Shown here: one piece after another, positions 53,666-63,956 of the stretch
How positions within the stretch are numbered: the stretch's first letter is position 1
Layout of the letters: each line of letters starts with the position of its first letter
Program-made: the position numbers and the translations under genes
Notes under the pieces: generated by a model
Databases searched by the model: none
Told to the model about the DNA's origin: nothing
The model's input: the letters and a program-made list of their open reading frames with translations, nothing else
Source: Thalassolituus hydrocarboniclasticus
Lineage (GTDB): Bacteria; Pseudomonadota; Gammaproteobacteria; Pseudomonadales; Oceanobacteraceae
Length of the DNA: 64,000 nucleotides
Assembly: GCF_025345565.1 (NCBI RefSeq)
Contig: NZ_CP054475.1
Location: 639,501-703,500 of the forward strand
Direction: 5' to 3'

Positions 53666-56083
53666 ATGTCGCCAGTATTTAACTCCTTAGTTTTATCGTT
53701 TCTATTCCTCCTTACGACACTTTTAGCTGCATGTGGTACCGGGGAATATCAGGGCGGGCTGATCAGTGACAGCAATCCGCAGCAGCCCGGTGGTGGCTTG
53801 CCGGATGGTAATGGCGCTGCGGCCTGTGCGGCTGAGCTGGAACGTTTCAATACTGAATTATGGGCGCCGGTACTGGCGCCATCCTGTATGCAGTGCCACC
53901 AGACCGGTGGCATTGCGGCGGAGTCCGGACTGGTGCTGAAGCCGGCCTCAGTGAGTTCTTATCTGGCTGATAATCTCAGCGCAGTAAATACTTACATCGC
54001 CTCTGAGTCTGGTCTGGCCAATATAGAAGCCAAGCCGCTGGCGCAGGTCGTGCACGGTGGCGGGCGGGTGTTTGCTTCAGGTTCTGCGGCTCATCAGGCG
54101 TTGCAGGGCTGGCTTGCCGGCCCGGTTGCCAGCTGCAGTGACGGTGATGGCAGCGACGGCAGCGTCAGCCTGTCGGCGTTCTGGGACGAAGCGGTATTGC
54201 TGGATAACAATGCCACGCTGCGTAAGTCGGCGCTGCTGTTTGCCGGACGCCTGCCAACAGCCGCAGAGCAGGCGTCAATTGCCGATGGCACCGAGATCAG
54301 CCTGCGCAATGCGATCCGCCACTTAATGAGCGGTGAGCACTTCAGTGATTTCCTGATGGAAAGCGCGAATGACCGCTTACTCACCAATAAATTCGCCAAC
54401 AACCGCACGCCGGGGCTGGATCTGCTGTATGAAGGCGGACGCTTCACCTATATCGAATCCCGTCTGGCACCGTTACAGCAGGCGGTAAACAGTGCCACCA
54501 CCGATGAACAGCGTCAGGCCGCCAATGAAGCCTTTGGTTTTGCCTGGGCCAATACCAACAGGGCCGTGGCCACCGCACCGCTGCAGCTGATTAACTATGT
54601 CGTCACCCACGACCGCCCCTACAGCGAAGTGCTGACCGCCTCTTATATCATGGTGAACCCGTTTTCCAACGACGTGTATCACACCGGAATCAGCTTTGCG
54701 GATAACAATGATCCGGACGACTGGCGCCCGGCACAGATTATCGATGGCTATGCCGGTGGGCCATTGCCCCAGGCTGGTCTGCTCAGCTCACAGATGTTTC
54801 TGGCGCGTTATCCCTCAACCGATACCAACCGCAACCGCGCGCGGGCCCGTTGGGCGTATTACTTTTTCCTGAATGTGGATATCGAGGGGCTGGCGCTGCG
54901 CTCTATGGACCCGGCTGATCTGGCCGATACCAACAACCCGACACTGAATAATCCATCCTGTGCGGTCTGCCACGAAATGATGGACCCGGTGGCCGGCGCT
55001 TTTCAGAACTATGGCGACAACGGCCATTACCGCGATGCCTGGGATGGTGATGACTCACTGCCGGACACCTACAAAGCCGGCAGTCTCTATCAGCAGGGTG
55101 ATCTCTGGTACCGCGATATGCGCGCACCGGGCTTTGCCGGGCAGACACTGCCGGCTGCCAATAATGACAACAGCCTGCAGTGGCTGGCGCAGCAGATGGT
55201 GGCCGATGAGCGCTTTGCTTCAGGTACGGTCGCCTTCTGGTGGCCGGCGGTCTTTGGGCGTGAGTTGTTGCCGCAACCAACCGAACCGAGCGATGTTGAT
55301 TACGCCGACAAGCTGGCCCGTTACAGCGAACAGCAGCGCATGCTTGGTGAACTGGCGACTGCCTTTCGCAGCGGCGGTTATCAGCTGAAAGATCTGCTGG
55401 CCGATATGGCAATGAGCCCGGTGTTTCGCGCATGGCAGGCTCCGGCAATGGCGTATTACGGCGATATGGGCGCCGGTCAGTTGCTCAGCGCCGAGCAGCT
55501 GAGCCGTAAGATTCAGGCGGTGAGTGGTGGCCTCTGGCATCACACCTGGGATGAAAATTATGACCTGCTGGCGCGGGATTATTACGGCCTGTATGGCGGT
55601 ATCGACAGCGATACCGTGGTGCAGCGCGGGCAAAGCCTGAACACCCTGATGTATGCCGTGGCCGGTCGTATGTCGCAGGAAATGGTGTGTCAGCGGGTAA
55701 TCGCCGAATTTGAATTACCCAAGGCACAGCGCACGCTGTTTACCCTGGTGGAGATGACCGATACCCCGGCTAATGCATCCGCTCAAGTGCAGGTGCAGGT
55801 TAACCGGCTGATTGAAGTGATCTGGGGCGATCCGCTGACCGATCTGGCGCTGGAGCAGAACAGTACCTACAACCTGTTTAACGAAGTCTGGAGCGAGCGT
55901 GTGGCCAATGCGCCCAGTGACTGGCTGTACCACAACGATACCAGCGATGATCAGCAGGACGAGTTCTGTCTGCTCGACTGGGATAACGACGCGGCCCTGA
56001 AACAGGACCCTAACCACACCCTGCGCAGCTGGATGGCTGTGCTGACGTATCTGCTCAGTGATTTCAGGATGCTTTATGAATAA
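53666..56083 (+). CDS. Di-haem cytochrome c-like lipoprotein with DUF1588/DUF1592-type region
   Basis: 805 residues. Lipobox TLLAAC near residue 23, so a lipoprotein. The first haem motif is CMQCH (74-78) in a cytochrome-like domain (about 60-140). A middle region has the LFAGRLPTAAEQ segment of the PSD3/DUF1592-like families. The second haem-type motif is CAVCHEMMDPVAGAFQNYGDNG (about 432), the PSD4/DUF1588 signature. Such proteins occur in Planctomycetes and some proteobacteria and are usually paired with DUF1501/DUF1552 proteins, as here. The function is unknown; electron transfer linked to modification of a surface polymer is one idea. It is divergent from the ubiquitin-like gene. Confidence 0.8.
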   Translation: MSPVFNSLVLSFLFLLTTLLAACGTGEYQGGLISDSNPQQPGGGLPDGNGAAACAAELERFNTELWAPVLAPSCMQCHQTGGIAAESGLVLKPASVSSYLADNLSAVNTYIASESGLANIEAKPLAQVVHGGGRVFASGSAAHQALQGWLAGPVASCSDGDGSDGSVSLSAFWDEAVLLDNNATLRKSALLFAGRLPTAAEQASIADGTEISLRNAIRHLMSGEHFSDFLMESANDRLLTNKFANNRTPGLDLLYEGGRFTYIESRLAPLQQAVNSATTDEQRQAANEAFGFAWANTNRAVATAPLQLINYVVTHDRPYSEVLTASYIMVNPFSNDVYHTGISFADNNDPDDWRPAQIIDGYAGGPLPQAGLLSSQMFLARYPSTDTNRNRARARWAYYFFLNVDIEGLALRSMDPADLADTNNPTLNNPSCAVCHEMMDPVAGAFQNYGDNGHYRDAWDGDDSLPDTYKAGSLYQQGDLWYRDMRAPGFAGQTLPAANNDNSLQWLAQQMVADERFASGTVAFWWPAVFGRELLPQPTEPSDVDYADKLARYSEQQRMLGELATAFRSGGYQLKDLLADMAMSPVFRAWQAPAMAYYGDMGAGQLLSAEQLSRKIQAVSGGLWHHTWDENYDLLARDYYGLYGGIDSDTVVQRGQSLNTLMYAVAGRMSQEMVCQRVIAEFELPKAQRTLFTLVEMTDTPANASAQVQVQVNRLIEVIWGDPLTDLALEQNSTYNLFNEVWSERVANAPSDWLYHNDTSDDQQDEFCLLDWDNDAALKQDPNHTLRSWMAVLTYLLSDFRMLYE

Positions 56084-57389
56084 TGGAATGAATCGTCGCC
56101 ATTTCCTGCAGTTGCTGGTGGCTTCCGGTCTGGCCGCAGGTCTGCCAATGTCACTGCGCGCGCGTGCGGCAGAGGGTAATTTCACGCCTTACTCCGGCCC
56201 GTTTTTCGTCAGCATCGAGGCGGGTGGCGGCTGGGATGTCACCAGTTTCTGCGATCCAAAAGTCAATCCGGCGATCAATCACTGGGCCAGTACTCAGGGC
56301 GTGCAAACCATCAGCGGCAGCTCTGTTACCTACGCGCCCTTTGCCCACAACCAGCGCTTCTTCAGCAACCTGCACCCCCACATGCTGGTAGTGAACGGCA
56401 TTGATGCCCAGACCAACGCGCATCAGGCCGGCCAGCGTTACAACTGGAGTGGCCGGCTGGCGGAAGGTTATCCGTCGTTTGCGGCGCTGGCGGCGGCGGT
56501 GTATGGCGCCGGACTGCCGCTGGCATATCTCAGTAATGGCGGTTACAACCAGACGGCAGGCGTCATCAATTACACCCTGATGCAGGACCCCGGTGCGCTT
56601 AATAAACTGGTGTATCAGGATCAGTTTCTCGACGGCGGCAGCGGTTGGGATGCGGCAAAGTATTTTCATCGTCAGAGCACACGCGACATCATCAACCGCC
56701 ACCGCGCGGAACGTCTGGCGCGGTTACAGGCCGCACAGCCGCATATGGCGTCGCGAATGCAGGCGGCGCTGAATCAGTTTGCGGCGGCCAAAGATGGCCA
56801 GCAATTGCTGGAGTTGCTGGCGCAGTATGTGCCCCAGACGCTGGTCGATTACACCGATGCTGATGGTTACTGGAACCCGCTGTTGCGTCAGGCGCAGATT
56901 GCACTGGCGGCGTATCAGTCGGGGTTATGTGTCAGCACCGATCTGGTGGCCTGGGGCTTCGATACCCACGCCAATCACGATGCTGATCATGCGGCAGCAT
57001 TAATGCGCCTGCAGAACGGTGTGGAATATCTCTGGGCTGAGGCTGAGCGGCTGGGCATCGACGATAAGCTGGTGGTGATGATCAGTTCCGATTTTGCCCG
57101 TACTCCGGGCTATAACGACGGTAATGGTAAAGATCACTGGCCGATCAGCAGCACGATTTTTATGAGTAAGAACGCCAGCTGGGCGAACCGCAGCGTGGGC
57201 TTAACCACTGCCGCTCACGAAGCGCAGGCGATTAATCCTCAGACGCTGGCCGCCGACAGCAACGGCATACTTTTACAGCCCAAGCATATACAGCAGGCGA
57301 TGCGGGAATTAGCCGGGATTGCCGGCCATGAGCTGAGCCAGCGTTTTCCGCTGAATGCGGAGTCGGTCAATCTGTTTGGTCAGCTCTGA
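56076..57389 (+). CDS. Tat-exported DUF1501-family protein
   Basis: 437 residues from ATG 56076 (AGGA upstream), overlapping the previous gene by eight bases, so translationally coupled. The twin-arginine signal is NRRHFLQLLVASGLAAGLPM, with cleavage after RARA. The rest follows the sulfatase-like alkaline-phosphatase fold seen in DUF1501: AGGGWDVTSFCDPK, MLVVNGIDAQTNAHQAGQRYNWSGR, AWGFDTHANHDADHAAALMRLQ, MISSDFARTPGYNDGNGKDHWP. His and Asp residues in the last two blocks are probable metal ligands. The partner is the cytochrome-like lipoprotein. The substrate is unknown. Confidence 0.85.
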   Translation: MNNGMNRRHFLQLLVASGLAAGLPMSLRARAAEGNFTPYSGPFFVSIEAGGGWDVTSFCDPKVNPAINHWASTQGVQTISGSSVTYAPFAHNQRFFSNLHPHMLVVNGIDAQTNAHQAGQRYNWSGRLAEGYPSFAALAAAVYGAGLPLAYLSNGGYNQTAGVINYTLMQDPGALNKLVYQDQFLDGGSGWDAAKYFHRQSTRDIINRHRAERLARLQAAQPHMASRMQAALNQFAAAKDGQQLLELLAQYVPQTLVDYTDADGYWNPLLRQAQIALAAYQSGLCVSTDLVAWGFDTHANHDADHAAALMRLQNGVEYLWAEAERLGIDDKLVVMISSDFARTPGYNDGNGKDHWPISSTIFMSKNASWANRSVGLTTAAHEAQAINPQTLAADSNGILLQPKHIQQAMRELAGIAGHELSQRFPLNAESVNLFGQL

Positions 57390-57393
57390 GTTT

Positions 57394-58329
57394 TTATCCC
57401 GCAGCAGGCCATGGGGCTGCGGCTTCACAACAGTTACGGCCGTGGGCTTTGGCGCGGTATAAGGCCTCGTCGGCACGGCTCAGTAAGGTCTGTACGGAAT
57501 CTCCACTGCCTTCAAACTGGCTGACGCCGGTCGACACCGTGATCTGAATCTTCTGCTCTTCCGGCATAGTGTAAATGCTTTGCAGCGCCAGTTGTTTACG
57601 CAGGCGGTTGGCCAGAGTCATCGCATCATGCAGCTGGGTTTCCGGCAGCAGAACAACAAATTCCTCCCCCCCCAGACGGGCAAAAAAATCAATTTTGCGC
57701 AGGCCGTTCTCATAAAAGCGGGCAAAAAACTGCAATACCTGATCACCGGCGTGATGGCCGAACAGGTCGTTAACCTGTTTAAAGTAGTCAATGTCGAGCA
57801 GCATCAGGCACAGCGGGTGCTGATAGCGCTGGGCGCGTGCCAGTTCTTCTCCGGCGCGGTTAAAAAAGTGGCGGCGGTTGGCGGCGTTGGTCAGTACATC
57901 GGTATTGGCAACATCGCTGAGTTCTTCCAGTGCTGCGCGCAGACGGGCTTCGGTATCTTTTAATTCGGTGATATTGGTGCCGATAAGGACCAGATGATTG
58001 TCGATGGTGACCTGCGTGATTTTCAGCCATTCACCGTTCATCAGACCGGATTCAAAGGTGCGCACCGGGTCCAGACGCTGGCGGCTTTCCACATCATTGA
58101 TCCACTGTTCGAAGTCTTCGCTGTCGATGCGTACACCCAGCCCGCTGCTGTAGGCATTACGCATCAGTTCCCGGTGCGTCAGCCCTTTGGCCTGCTGGCG
58201 GCTGAGACCGAACACGCTGGCCATATTGGCGTTGCAGTAGAGCAGTTGGTTGTTGCTGTCGAAGACACCGAAAGCGTTGGGCGTTTCATCCAGCAGGCGG
58301 AAAAGAAGGTCGTTGATCTGGCTGTTCAT
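57394..58329 (-). CDS. PAS-GGDEF diguanylate cyclase
   Basis: 311 residues from ATG 58329 (AGAGG upstream). The PAS domain is at about 5-125 (NAFGVFDSNNQLLYCNANMASVFGLSRQQAKG). The GGDEF domain at about 140-305 has LMLLDIDYFKQVNDLFGHHAGDQVL and the active-site loop ARLGGEEFVVLLPE (GGEEF, an active form). The RxxD inhibitory site is not obvious. It makes c-di-GMP from two GTP in response to a signal sensed by PAS. It converges on the DUF1501 gene with 4 bases between stops. Confidence 0.92.
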   Translation of the reverse strand: MNSQINDLLFRLLDETPNAFGVFDSNNQLLYCNANMASVFGLSRQQAKGLTHRELMRNAYSSGLGVRIDSEDFEQWINDVESRQRLDPVRTFESGLMNGEWLKITQVTIDNHLVLIGTNITELKDTEARLRAALEELSDVANTDVLTNAANRRHFFNRAGEELARAQRYQHPLCLMLLDIDYFKQVNDLFGHHAGDQVLQFFARFYENGLRKIDFFARLGGEEFVVLLPETQLHDAMTLANRLRKQLALQSIYTMPEEQKIQITVSTGVSQFEGSGDSVQTLLSRADEALYRAKAHGRNCCEAAAPWPAAG

Positions 58330-58439
58330 AGAGCAGACCTCTGCGTGTTTGCAGGCGCTGGAGAGCAGTATAGACAACGGCCGACAGCCAGTAATGTCTG
58401 GCGATTATTTGTTCCGTGACAGATGTAGCAGGCCAGGCC

Positions 58440-59585
58440 CTAGTAACGGTAAAGAATACCGGCGCTGAGCAGCTGATAATTCACCAATGCCGGTGCTTCA
58501 GGTGCTTTGCTGCCATCCGGTCCCCAGGATTCACGGCTGCGGTAATTCTGTCCGCTGATGCTGAACTGCAGTGCCTGAGACCAGAGCAGGTCCACACCCA
58601 GTTCAAGGGTTATGGCGCCGTAAGCGGATAAACGGGCGTCGTTCGTTTGCGCATTGCCACTGGCGGTACTGGCCAGCGAGTAGAAATCAGCGGCCTGCTG
58701 GCGGTAAAGGCGGCTGCCCAGCGTGGCGCGCCAATAGCGCCCGAGATTCTGATACCAGCGCAGCTCCAGCGTGTGGGAATCCACGCCCCAGCTGTCGTGA
58801 TAAAAGCGGTAATTCCAGTGAGCGGCACCATCCCAGGGCTTCATAAAAAACCGGTACATCAGGCTCAGGGTCTGGGCATCGCGGTTATCCGGGCGCAGAT
58901 CGATATTGCGGTATGGATCGGATAAATAGCCGCTGCTCTGGCTGTAGCTCAGAGTCAGTTGCAGAACTTCGTATTTATTCAGGATCTGGCTGATGCCCAG
59001 ATAACCTTCCTGACGCTTTCGGCTCTGGTTATCGGCCAGCTGGCGGTTAACCGAGAGGCTGCTGTCGCTGGGGCTGAGCGTATCGTCCGACTGGCTGATG
59101 CCGGCATTGAGGGTGGTCATACCTGACCAGAGTTCAAGGCTGCCGGCCAGATTCCAGGCCAGCGCCTGATAGTCGTTTTCGCTGGAATAATACAGTCCGC
59201 CACCGAGCGTGCTGTTGCGCAAATAGCGGGTCAGCTGCAGTTGCGCATCCTGCCGGCTTTCGTCGATAGAGGCACCGCTCATGATCACTTCGCTCTGACC
59301 GCTGCTGTTTTCAAAGGTCTGCAGAGGTGAGGCGCCGCTCAGGGTTTCGTAGCTGCCCTGCATATTCAGCAGCCACTGGCCGGCGACAGGGGTTTGCCAC
59401 TGCAGTTGCTGTACGGAAATCTGATAGCGTTCAGTGGAACCGCTGGCGACCCGGTTAGCAGGCATATCGTTTTCCTGATACTGGCTGATGCGGTATTGCA
59501 GCTGTGCTTCCTGTGGCGGTGCCAGGGCATGAACAGGGGCGGCAGCTGCGAGCGCCAGCAGTGCGCTTTTAGCTCTGGGTTTCAT
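58440..59585 (-). CDS. DUF3570-family beta-barrel-like exported protein
   Basis: 381 residues from ATG 59585; the ORF extends 24 codons further inside the EAL gene but that part is its overlap in another frame. The signal peptide MKPRAKSALLALAAAAPVHA precedes LAPPQEAQLQYRISQYQEND. SEVIMSGASIDESRQDAQLQLTRYL is the DUF3570 core. Repeated amphipathic strands with aromatic girdle residues and a final ILYRY suggest an outer-membrane barrel. It overlaps the end of the large c-di-GMP gene by 17 bases, so the two are coupled. The function is unknown. Confidence 0.8.
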   Translation of the reverse strand: MKPRAKSALLALAAAAPVHALAPPQEAQLQYRISQYQENDMPANRVASGSTERYQISVQQLQWQTPVAGQWLLNMQGSYETLSGASPLQTFENSSGQSEVIMSGASIDESRQDAQLQLTRYLRNSTLGGGLYYSSENDYQALAWNLAGSLELWSGMTTLNAGISQSDDTLSPSDSSLSVNRQLADNQSRKRQEGYLGISQILNKYEVLQLTLSYSQSSGYLSDPYRNIDLRPDNRDAQTLSLMYRFFMKPWDGAAHWNYRFYHDSWGVDSHTLELRWYQNLGRYWRATLGSRLYRQQAADFYSLASTASGNAQTNDARLSAYGAITLELGVDLLWSQALQFSISGQNYRSRESWGPDGSKAPEAPALVNYQLLSAGILYRY

Positions 59586-62500
59586 AAGGTTGCAGCAGCT
59601 GCAGGAATTGCTGTTGGGGAAGCGGTTTACTGAACAGGAAGCCCTGCACTTCTTCACAGCGGGCAGAAATTAAAAAGTCCAGTTGCTCACGGGTTTCCAC
59701 TCCTTCAGCAATAATGCCCATACCCAGGTTGTGCGCCATGGCAATAATGGTGCGGGTAATCTGCGCGTCATCCGCATTATCGGGCAGATTCTGAATAAAG
59801 CTGCGGTCAATTTTCAGGGTATCGACCGGGAACTGCTTCAGGTAATTCAGTGATGAATAACCGGTGCCAAAATCGTCGATCGCTGTGCGTACGCCGAGTT
59901 TGCGTAAACCATCGAGTGCTTCCAGGGTGTGCTCAATATCATCGATCAGGATGCTTTCGGTCAGCTCCAGTTCCAGCTGGTCGGGACGGATGCCGGCTTT
60001 GAATATGGCATCTTTCACAATCTGCAGGAAATCATCCTGCTTAAACTGACGGGCGGAAACGTTGACGGCGATACGTTGCAGTTCAAGTCCTTCTTTTTGC
60101 CAATCGGAAAAATGCTGACAAGCCTGTTCCAGTACCCATTGGCCGATAGGAACAATCAGCCCGGTGTCTTCAATAATGGGAATAAATAATCCGGGGGAAA
60201 TAAGCCCTTTGGTCGGATGGTTCCAGCGTAATAAAGCTTCAGCAGCAACCGCTTTGCCGTTGCCCGACTGGTGTTGTGGCTGATAGTAGAGTTCCAGTTC
60301 ATTACGGCTTAAGGCGTGGCGCAGATCGTTTTCCAGCTCCAGCAATTCAACCGCTTTCTGATTCATTTTTTCGTTAAAGAACTGCACATTATCACGCCCC
60401 AGATCTTTGGCGTGATACATCGCCATGTCGGAGTTTTTCAACAGTTCAATGACGCTGCCGCCGTCATGCGGATAAATAGAAATACCGATGCTGGCACTGA
60501 TAAAGACTTCACGCTGGCCAAGAATATAGGGGCGGTTCAGTGCATGCAGAATACGTTCGGCTACCTTAACGGCGGTGTCGGCCGCTTTTTCATTATCCAG
60601 CTGTTCGCCAAGAGCAACGGTAAATTCATCCCCACCGATGCGGCAGACGAGATCCTGTTTTTTGGTACAGTTCTGAAGACGCTGTGCGACCTGTTTTAAT
60701 ACCTGATCACCGGCCGGGTGACCCATGGAATCATTAATGGGTTTGAAACGGTCAAGGTCGATAAACAACAACGCAACACACTGGTTATGACGTGCGGCGG
60801 TTTTCAGTAATACATCGAGGCGCTCATGCATCTGGCTGCGGTTAGGCAGGCCGGTGAGCGGATCAAAATACGCCAGCTTATGAATGCGTTCTTCAATCAC
60901 CTTACGTTCGGTGATGTCGGACATAATAATAATCAGACTCTGTACTTCGTGATCCTGGTCGCGGATAGCGCTGACACCAGCCCAGCCGGTACGGATTTCA
61001 CCACTGGCTCGCTGGTAGAAAATCTCGCCCTGCCAGTAACCTTCAGCGACCAGAGCTTCGCCGATTTCTTCAAAGAAGGTAACGCCATGGCGCTCCGGAG
61101 AAATAAGAAAATCGGGGGTACGGCCAATCACTTCTTCATGCTGGTAGCCGGTAATGGAACTGAATGCGCGGTTAATGTTGGCAATATTGAGTGTGCGATC
61201 GGTAATTAAAATGGCTTCGTTACTGTTGGCGAATACTTCACCGGCAAGTTGCAATTCGCGCTCAATTTTTCGTGCTTCACCAACATCGCGAGAAATACCC
61301 AGCATGCCCTGCAGTTCTCCGCGGTCATTCCACAGCGGACTGGCCTGCAGTTCGAGCAGAATTTCTTTACCGCTTTTACTGGTGGCTATTGCATCTTTGC
61401 GGATCATCACATTACGCGATTGAGCATTGGCCGGATCAAGTAATGCCTGCTGAATTTCGTGGTGCATAGCCCGGAACAGGGTGCGGATATCGCGGCGTTT
61501 AAAAATAGCGCCGACGCCTTCGCGCAGTAATTCGTCCGGCCTGTAACCGAGAATCCGTTCAACCGAGGAGCTGACGAAATTAAAATTGAGATCAAGATCC
61601 GTAGCCCAGATAACGTCGCTCATATTTTCTGCCAGAAGACGATAGCGGCGTTCGGATTCGACAATGCGTTCCTGTTTCTCAATATCACCGGTTACGTCGC
61701 GGGCGGTGCCGATATAGCGTACAACTTTACCGTCTTTATCGAGAGCAAAAGGGGTATCACGGAACTTCAGAATACGCAGACTGCCGTCGTAATGGCGGAA
61801 GCGGGCAGTGGCTTCACGCGTGGTACCCATTTCCAGTACCCGGTTTTTGTTCAGGGCGATAGCCAGTTTCTCTTCTTCACCCGGTTCTGCGTAGCGCAGC
61901 CAGTCATTGGCTTCTAACAGCAGGTGTGGTGGGTAACCCAGCACTTCCCCCATGGTGCGGTTGTGATAAATCACTTTATGGCTGAGATCCGGGGTCAGTT
62001 CGACGACGTAAACCAGATCCGGCATGGCGGCCATTACCTTGGACCAGAAGGCTTCGCGTTCGCGGGTTTTTTCGTTGGCTTTTTTGCGTTCAGTAACATC
62101 AAGGACGGTCATCAGCGCCTGACCCGGTGTGCCGGAACGCAGGCTGAGGTTGACCCAGAAATCGCGTTGTTCACCGCTGAATATACGCAGTGGTAATTCA
62201 AACTCGGTGGTGTTCAGTTTCAGATCAACCGCGCGCTGCAGGGCAGAGCGCAGCTCACGGCTGCCCTGCACCATCAGGTGGCTGTAATCCTGCAGCAGTT
62301 GCTGGCGATCCTGAGCCTTGGTCATGCGTACAGCAGCATCATTGATATTGACCAGACGGACGCTTTCCAGCTGACCATCAAAATGGGAAATATCCAGCAG
62401 GCAATGGGCAACACCGGCTTCTTCAAACAGGGCTTTATAGCGGGAACGGCTTTCTTCCAGCGCGCTGGTGGCATGTACGGCATCGGTAATATCGCGCAGC

Positions 62501-63741
62501 AGCCAGACGATGCCGGTAATACGCCGGCCTTCATACAACGGGTTATATCCCTGCTCCAGAATACGCTGTTCTTCACCGATACGGACGGTCAGCTGGCGGC
62601 CGTTGTCCTGCAGTAATTCAAGTTCATCGGCGCTCAGACCACGGTTCCACAGCGCCTGTTTATCGGGCCAGACTTCGGCCAGACTTTCGCCAATAAAGTC
62701 GTGTTGGCCATTTTCGATCAGCAGTGCTGCTCCTTTGGGGTTAACGTAGTTGATCAGGCCAAAGGCGTCGGTGGAAATCAGTGCGTCATCGATCGACATC
62801 AGCACCCGGTCGGCGCGCTGCTCAGTCTGGCGGCGGATAATTTCCAGCTCGGCGGCACGGCGTTCCTGACGGCGCAGGAATATCCACAGAATACCGGCCA
62901 GCACTGAGAAAGTGGCCAGTACCACCAGTGGCGGATGAATACGGCTCCACAGCAGAGCCTGCGCATCCTTCTCGACCGGCAGGGCAATAACATCCCAGTG
63001 GGTAAAGGGGATGTTGGTACGGTACAGAATCTGTTGTTCTTCGGATTTTGTCAGTCTTGGCTGATGGGACGAGTCGGCGTAGTAATGCTCGCGGATGCCA
63101 ATGGAATTATCGCGGGTATCCAGCAGCAGCATCTCGAAGCCGGGGAAATTGCCGTTATAGATAATGCTCGACAATTTACTGTAGGAGCGGCGACTGACAA
63201 AAATATAGTCATTGCCGCTGGGGGCGCGGAAACGGGTATAAAAGTAATAACCGCCTTTGCCGCCATAACGCAGGGAGAACATGCCTTTATCGCCACCGAG
63301 GCTCTGGATATTGGCATAGATGTCGCGGATTTCATCGGCGTGCAGCGGGGCGCCCTGATGCATCAGATAACGGCCGTTATCATCAAACAGCACAAAGCCG
63401 GTCAGGTTGAAGAAGGACTGCTTCATATCCTGCCAGAGGCGCACCGCAGCCGCTTCGTCACCGTTGGCAGACTCTTCCAGCAAAGCGGCATAGCCATGAC
63501 TGAACATGGTGTTTGCGGCCAGTCCGGCCTGAGCCAGCAAGCCGGATTGCTGGACGTAGTTTTCCAGTGTCAGGGCAACTTCTTTATTAAATGCCTTTTG
63601 GTCATTGTGCCACTGACGGTAGCCGTTACCGGCCAGAACCAGTGCCAGAAAGACAAAGCTGAGCAGAAACAGCGGAACGTTAATCAGCGTTGAGCGGCGC
63701 GGGTCGTCCTGACCCGTACGCTGTGACAGACGGAACTGCAT
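59569..63741 (-). CDS. Multi-PAS GGDEF-EAL c-di-GMP sensor protein
   Basis: 1390 residues. TM1 is at about 20-40, a periplasmic Cache-like sensor region at about 45-260, and TM2 at about 268-290. At least five PAS/PAC units span about 305-965 (for example YRLLAENMSDVIWATDLDLNFNFVSSSVERILGY). GGDEF at about 970-1130 has intact RIGGDEFTV. EAL at about 1140-1390 has AAEALLRWNHP, the DDFGTGYSSLNYL loop and KIDRSFIQNL, all needed for phosphodiesterase activity. It may make or break c-di-GMP depending on input. It is upstream of and overlaps the DUF3570 gene. The length and number of PAS units are unusually large. Confidence 0.93.
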   Translation of the reverse strand: MQFRLSQRTGQDDPRRSTLINVPLFLLSFVFLALVLAGNGYRQWHNDQKAFNKEVALTLENYVQQSGLLAQAGLAANTMFSHGYAALLEESANGDEAAAVRLWQDMKQSFFNLTGFVLFDDNGRYLMHQGAPLHADEIRDIYANIQSLGGDKGMFSLRYGGKGGYYFYTRFRAPSGNDYIFVSRRSYSKLSSIIYNGNFPGFEMLLLDTRDNSIGIREHYYADSSHQPRLTKSEEQQILYRTNIPFTHWDVIALPVEKDAQALLWSRIHPPLVVLATFSVLAGILWIFLRRQERRAAELEIIRRQTEQRADRVLMSIDDALISTDAFGLINYVNPKGAALLIENGQHDFIGESLAEVWPDKQALWNRGLSADELELLQDNGRQLTVRIGEEQRILEQGYNPLYEGRRITGIVWLLRDITDAVHATSALEESRSRYKALFEEAGVAHCLLDISHFDGQLESVRLVNINDAAVRMTKAQDRQQLLQDYSHLMVQGSRELRSALQRAVDLKLNTTEFELPLRIFSGEQRDFWVNLSLRSGTPGQALMTVLDVTERKKANEKTREREAFWSKVMAAMPDLVYVVELTPDLSHKVIYHNRTMGEVLGYPPHLLLEANDWLRYAEPGEEEKLAIALNKNRVLEMGTTREATARFRHYDGSLRILKFRDTPFALDKDGKVVRYIGTARDVTGDIEKQERIVESERRYRLLAENMSDVIWATDLDLNFNFVSSSVERILGYRPDELLREGVGAIFKRRDIRTLFRAMHHEIQQALLDPANAQSRNVMIRKDAIATSKSGKEILLELQASPLWNDRGELQGMLGISRDVGEARKIERELQLAGEVFANSNEAILITDRTLNIANINRAFSSITGYQHEEVIGRTPDFLISPERHGVTFFEEIGEALVAEGYWQGEIFYQRASGEIRTGWAGVSAIRDQDHEVQSLIIIMSDITERKVIEERIHKLAYFDPLTGLPNRSQMHERLDVLLKTAARHNQCVALLFIDLDRFKPINDSMGHPAGDQVLKQVAQRLQNCTKKQDLVCRIGGDEFTVALGEQLDNEKAADTAVKVAERILHALNRPYILGQREVFISASIGISIYPHDGGSVIELLKNSDMAMYHAKDLGRDNVQFFNEKMNQKAVELLELENDLRHALSRNELELYYQPQHQSGNGKAVAAEALLRWNHPTKGLISPGLFIPIIEDTGLIVPIGQWVLEQACQHFSDWQKEGLELQRIAVNVSARQFKQDDFLQIVKDAIFKAGIRPDQLELELTESILIDDIEHTLEALDGLRKLGVRTAIDDFGTGYSSLNYLKQFPVDTLKIDRSFIQNLPDNADDAQITRTIIAMAHNLGMGIIAEGVETREQLDFLISARCEEVQGFLFSKPLPQQQFLQLLQPYETQS

Positions 63742-63956
63742 GGTTACAGAGTCTTATCTTTATTAGTTATCATGGGGTAAGTATAGACAGCTTGAGATTG
63801 TATAGGCGACATAATCGGGCGCTGATGACATTTCTGTGACTTTGCCCGCAGCAAATCTCCTCTATTGCGCGAAAAAGGGCAGAGAATGGCCTGTTATGTT
63901 GCCTTCAGCGGCGCTTTTGAGTAGCTTTGCCGCCATCAGAAACGAGGATTTTTTCC

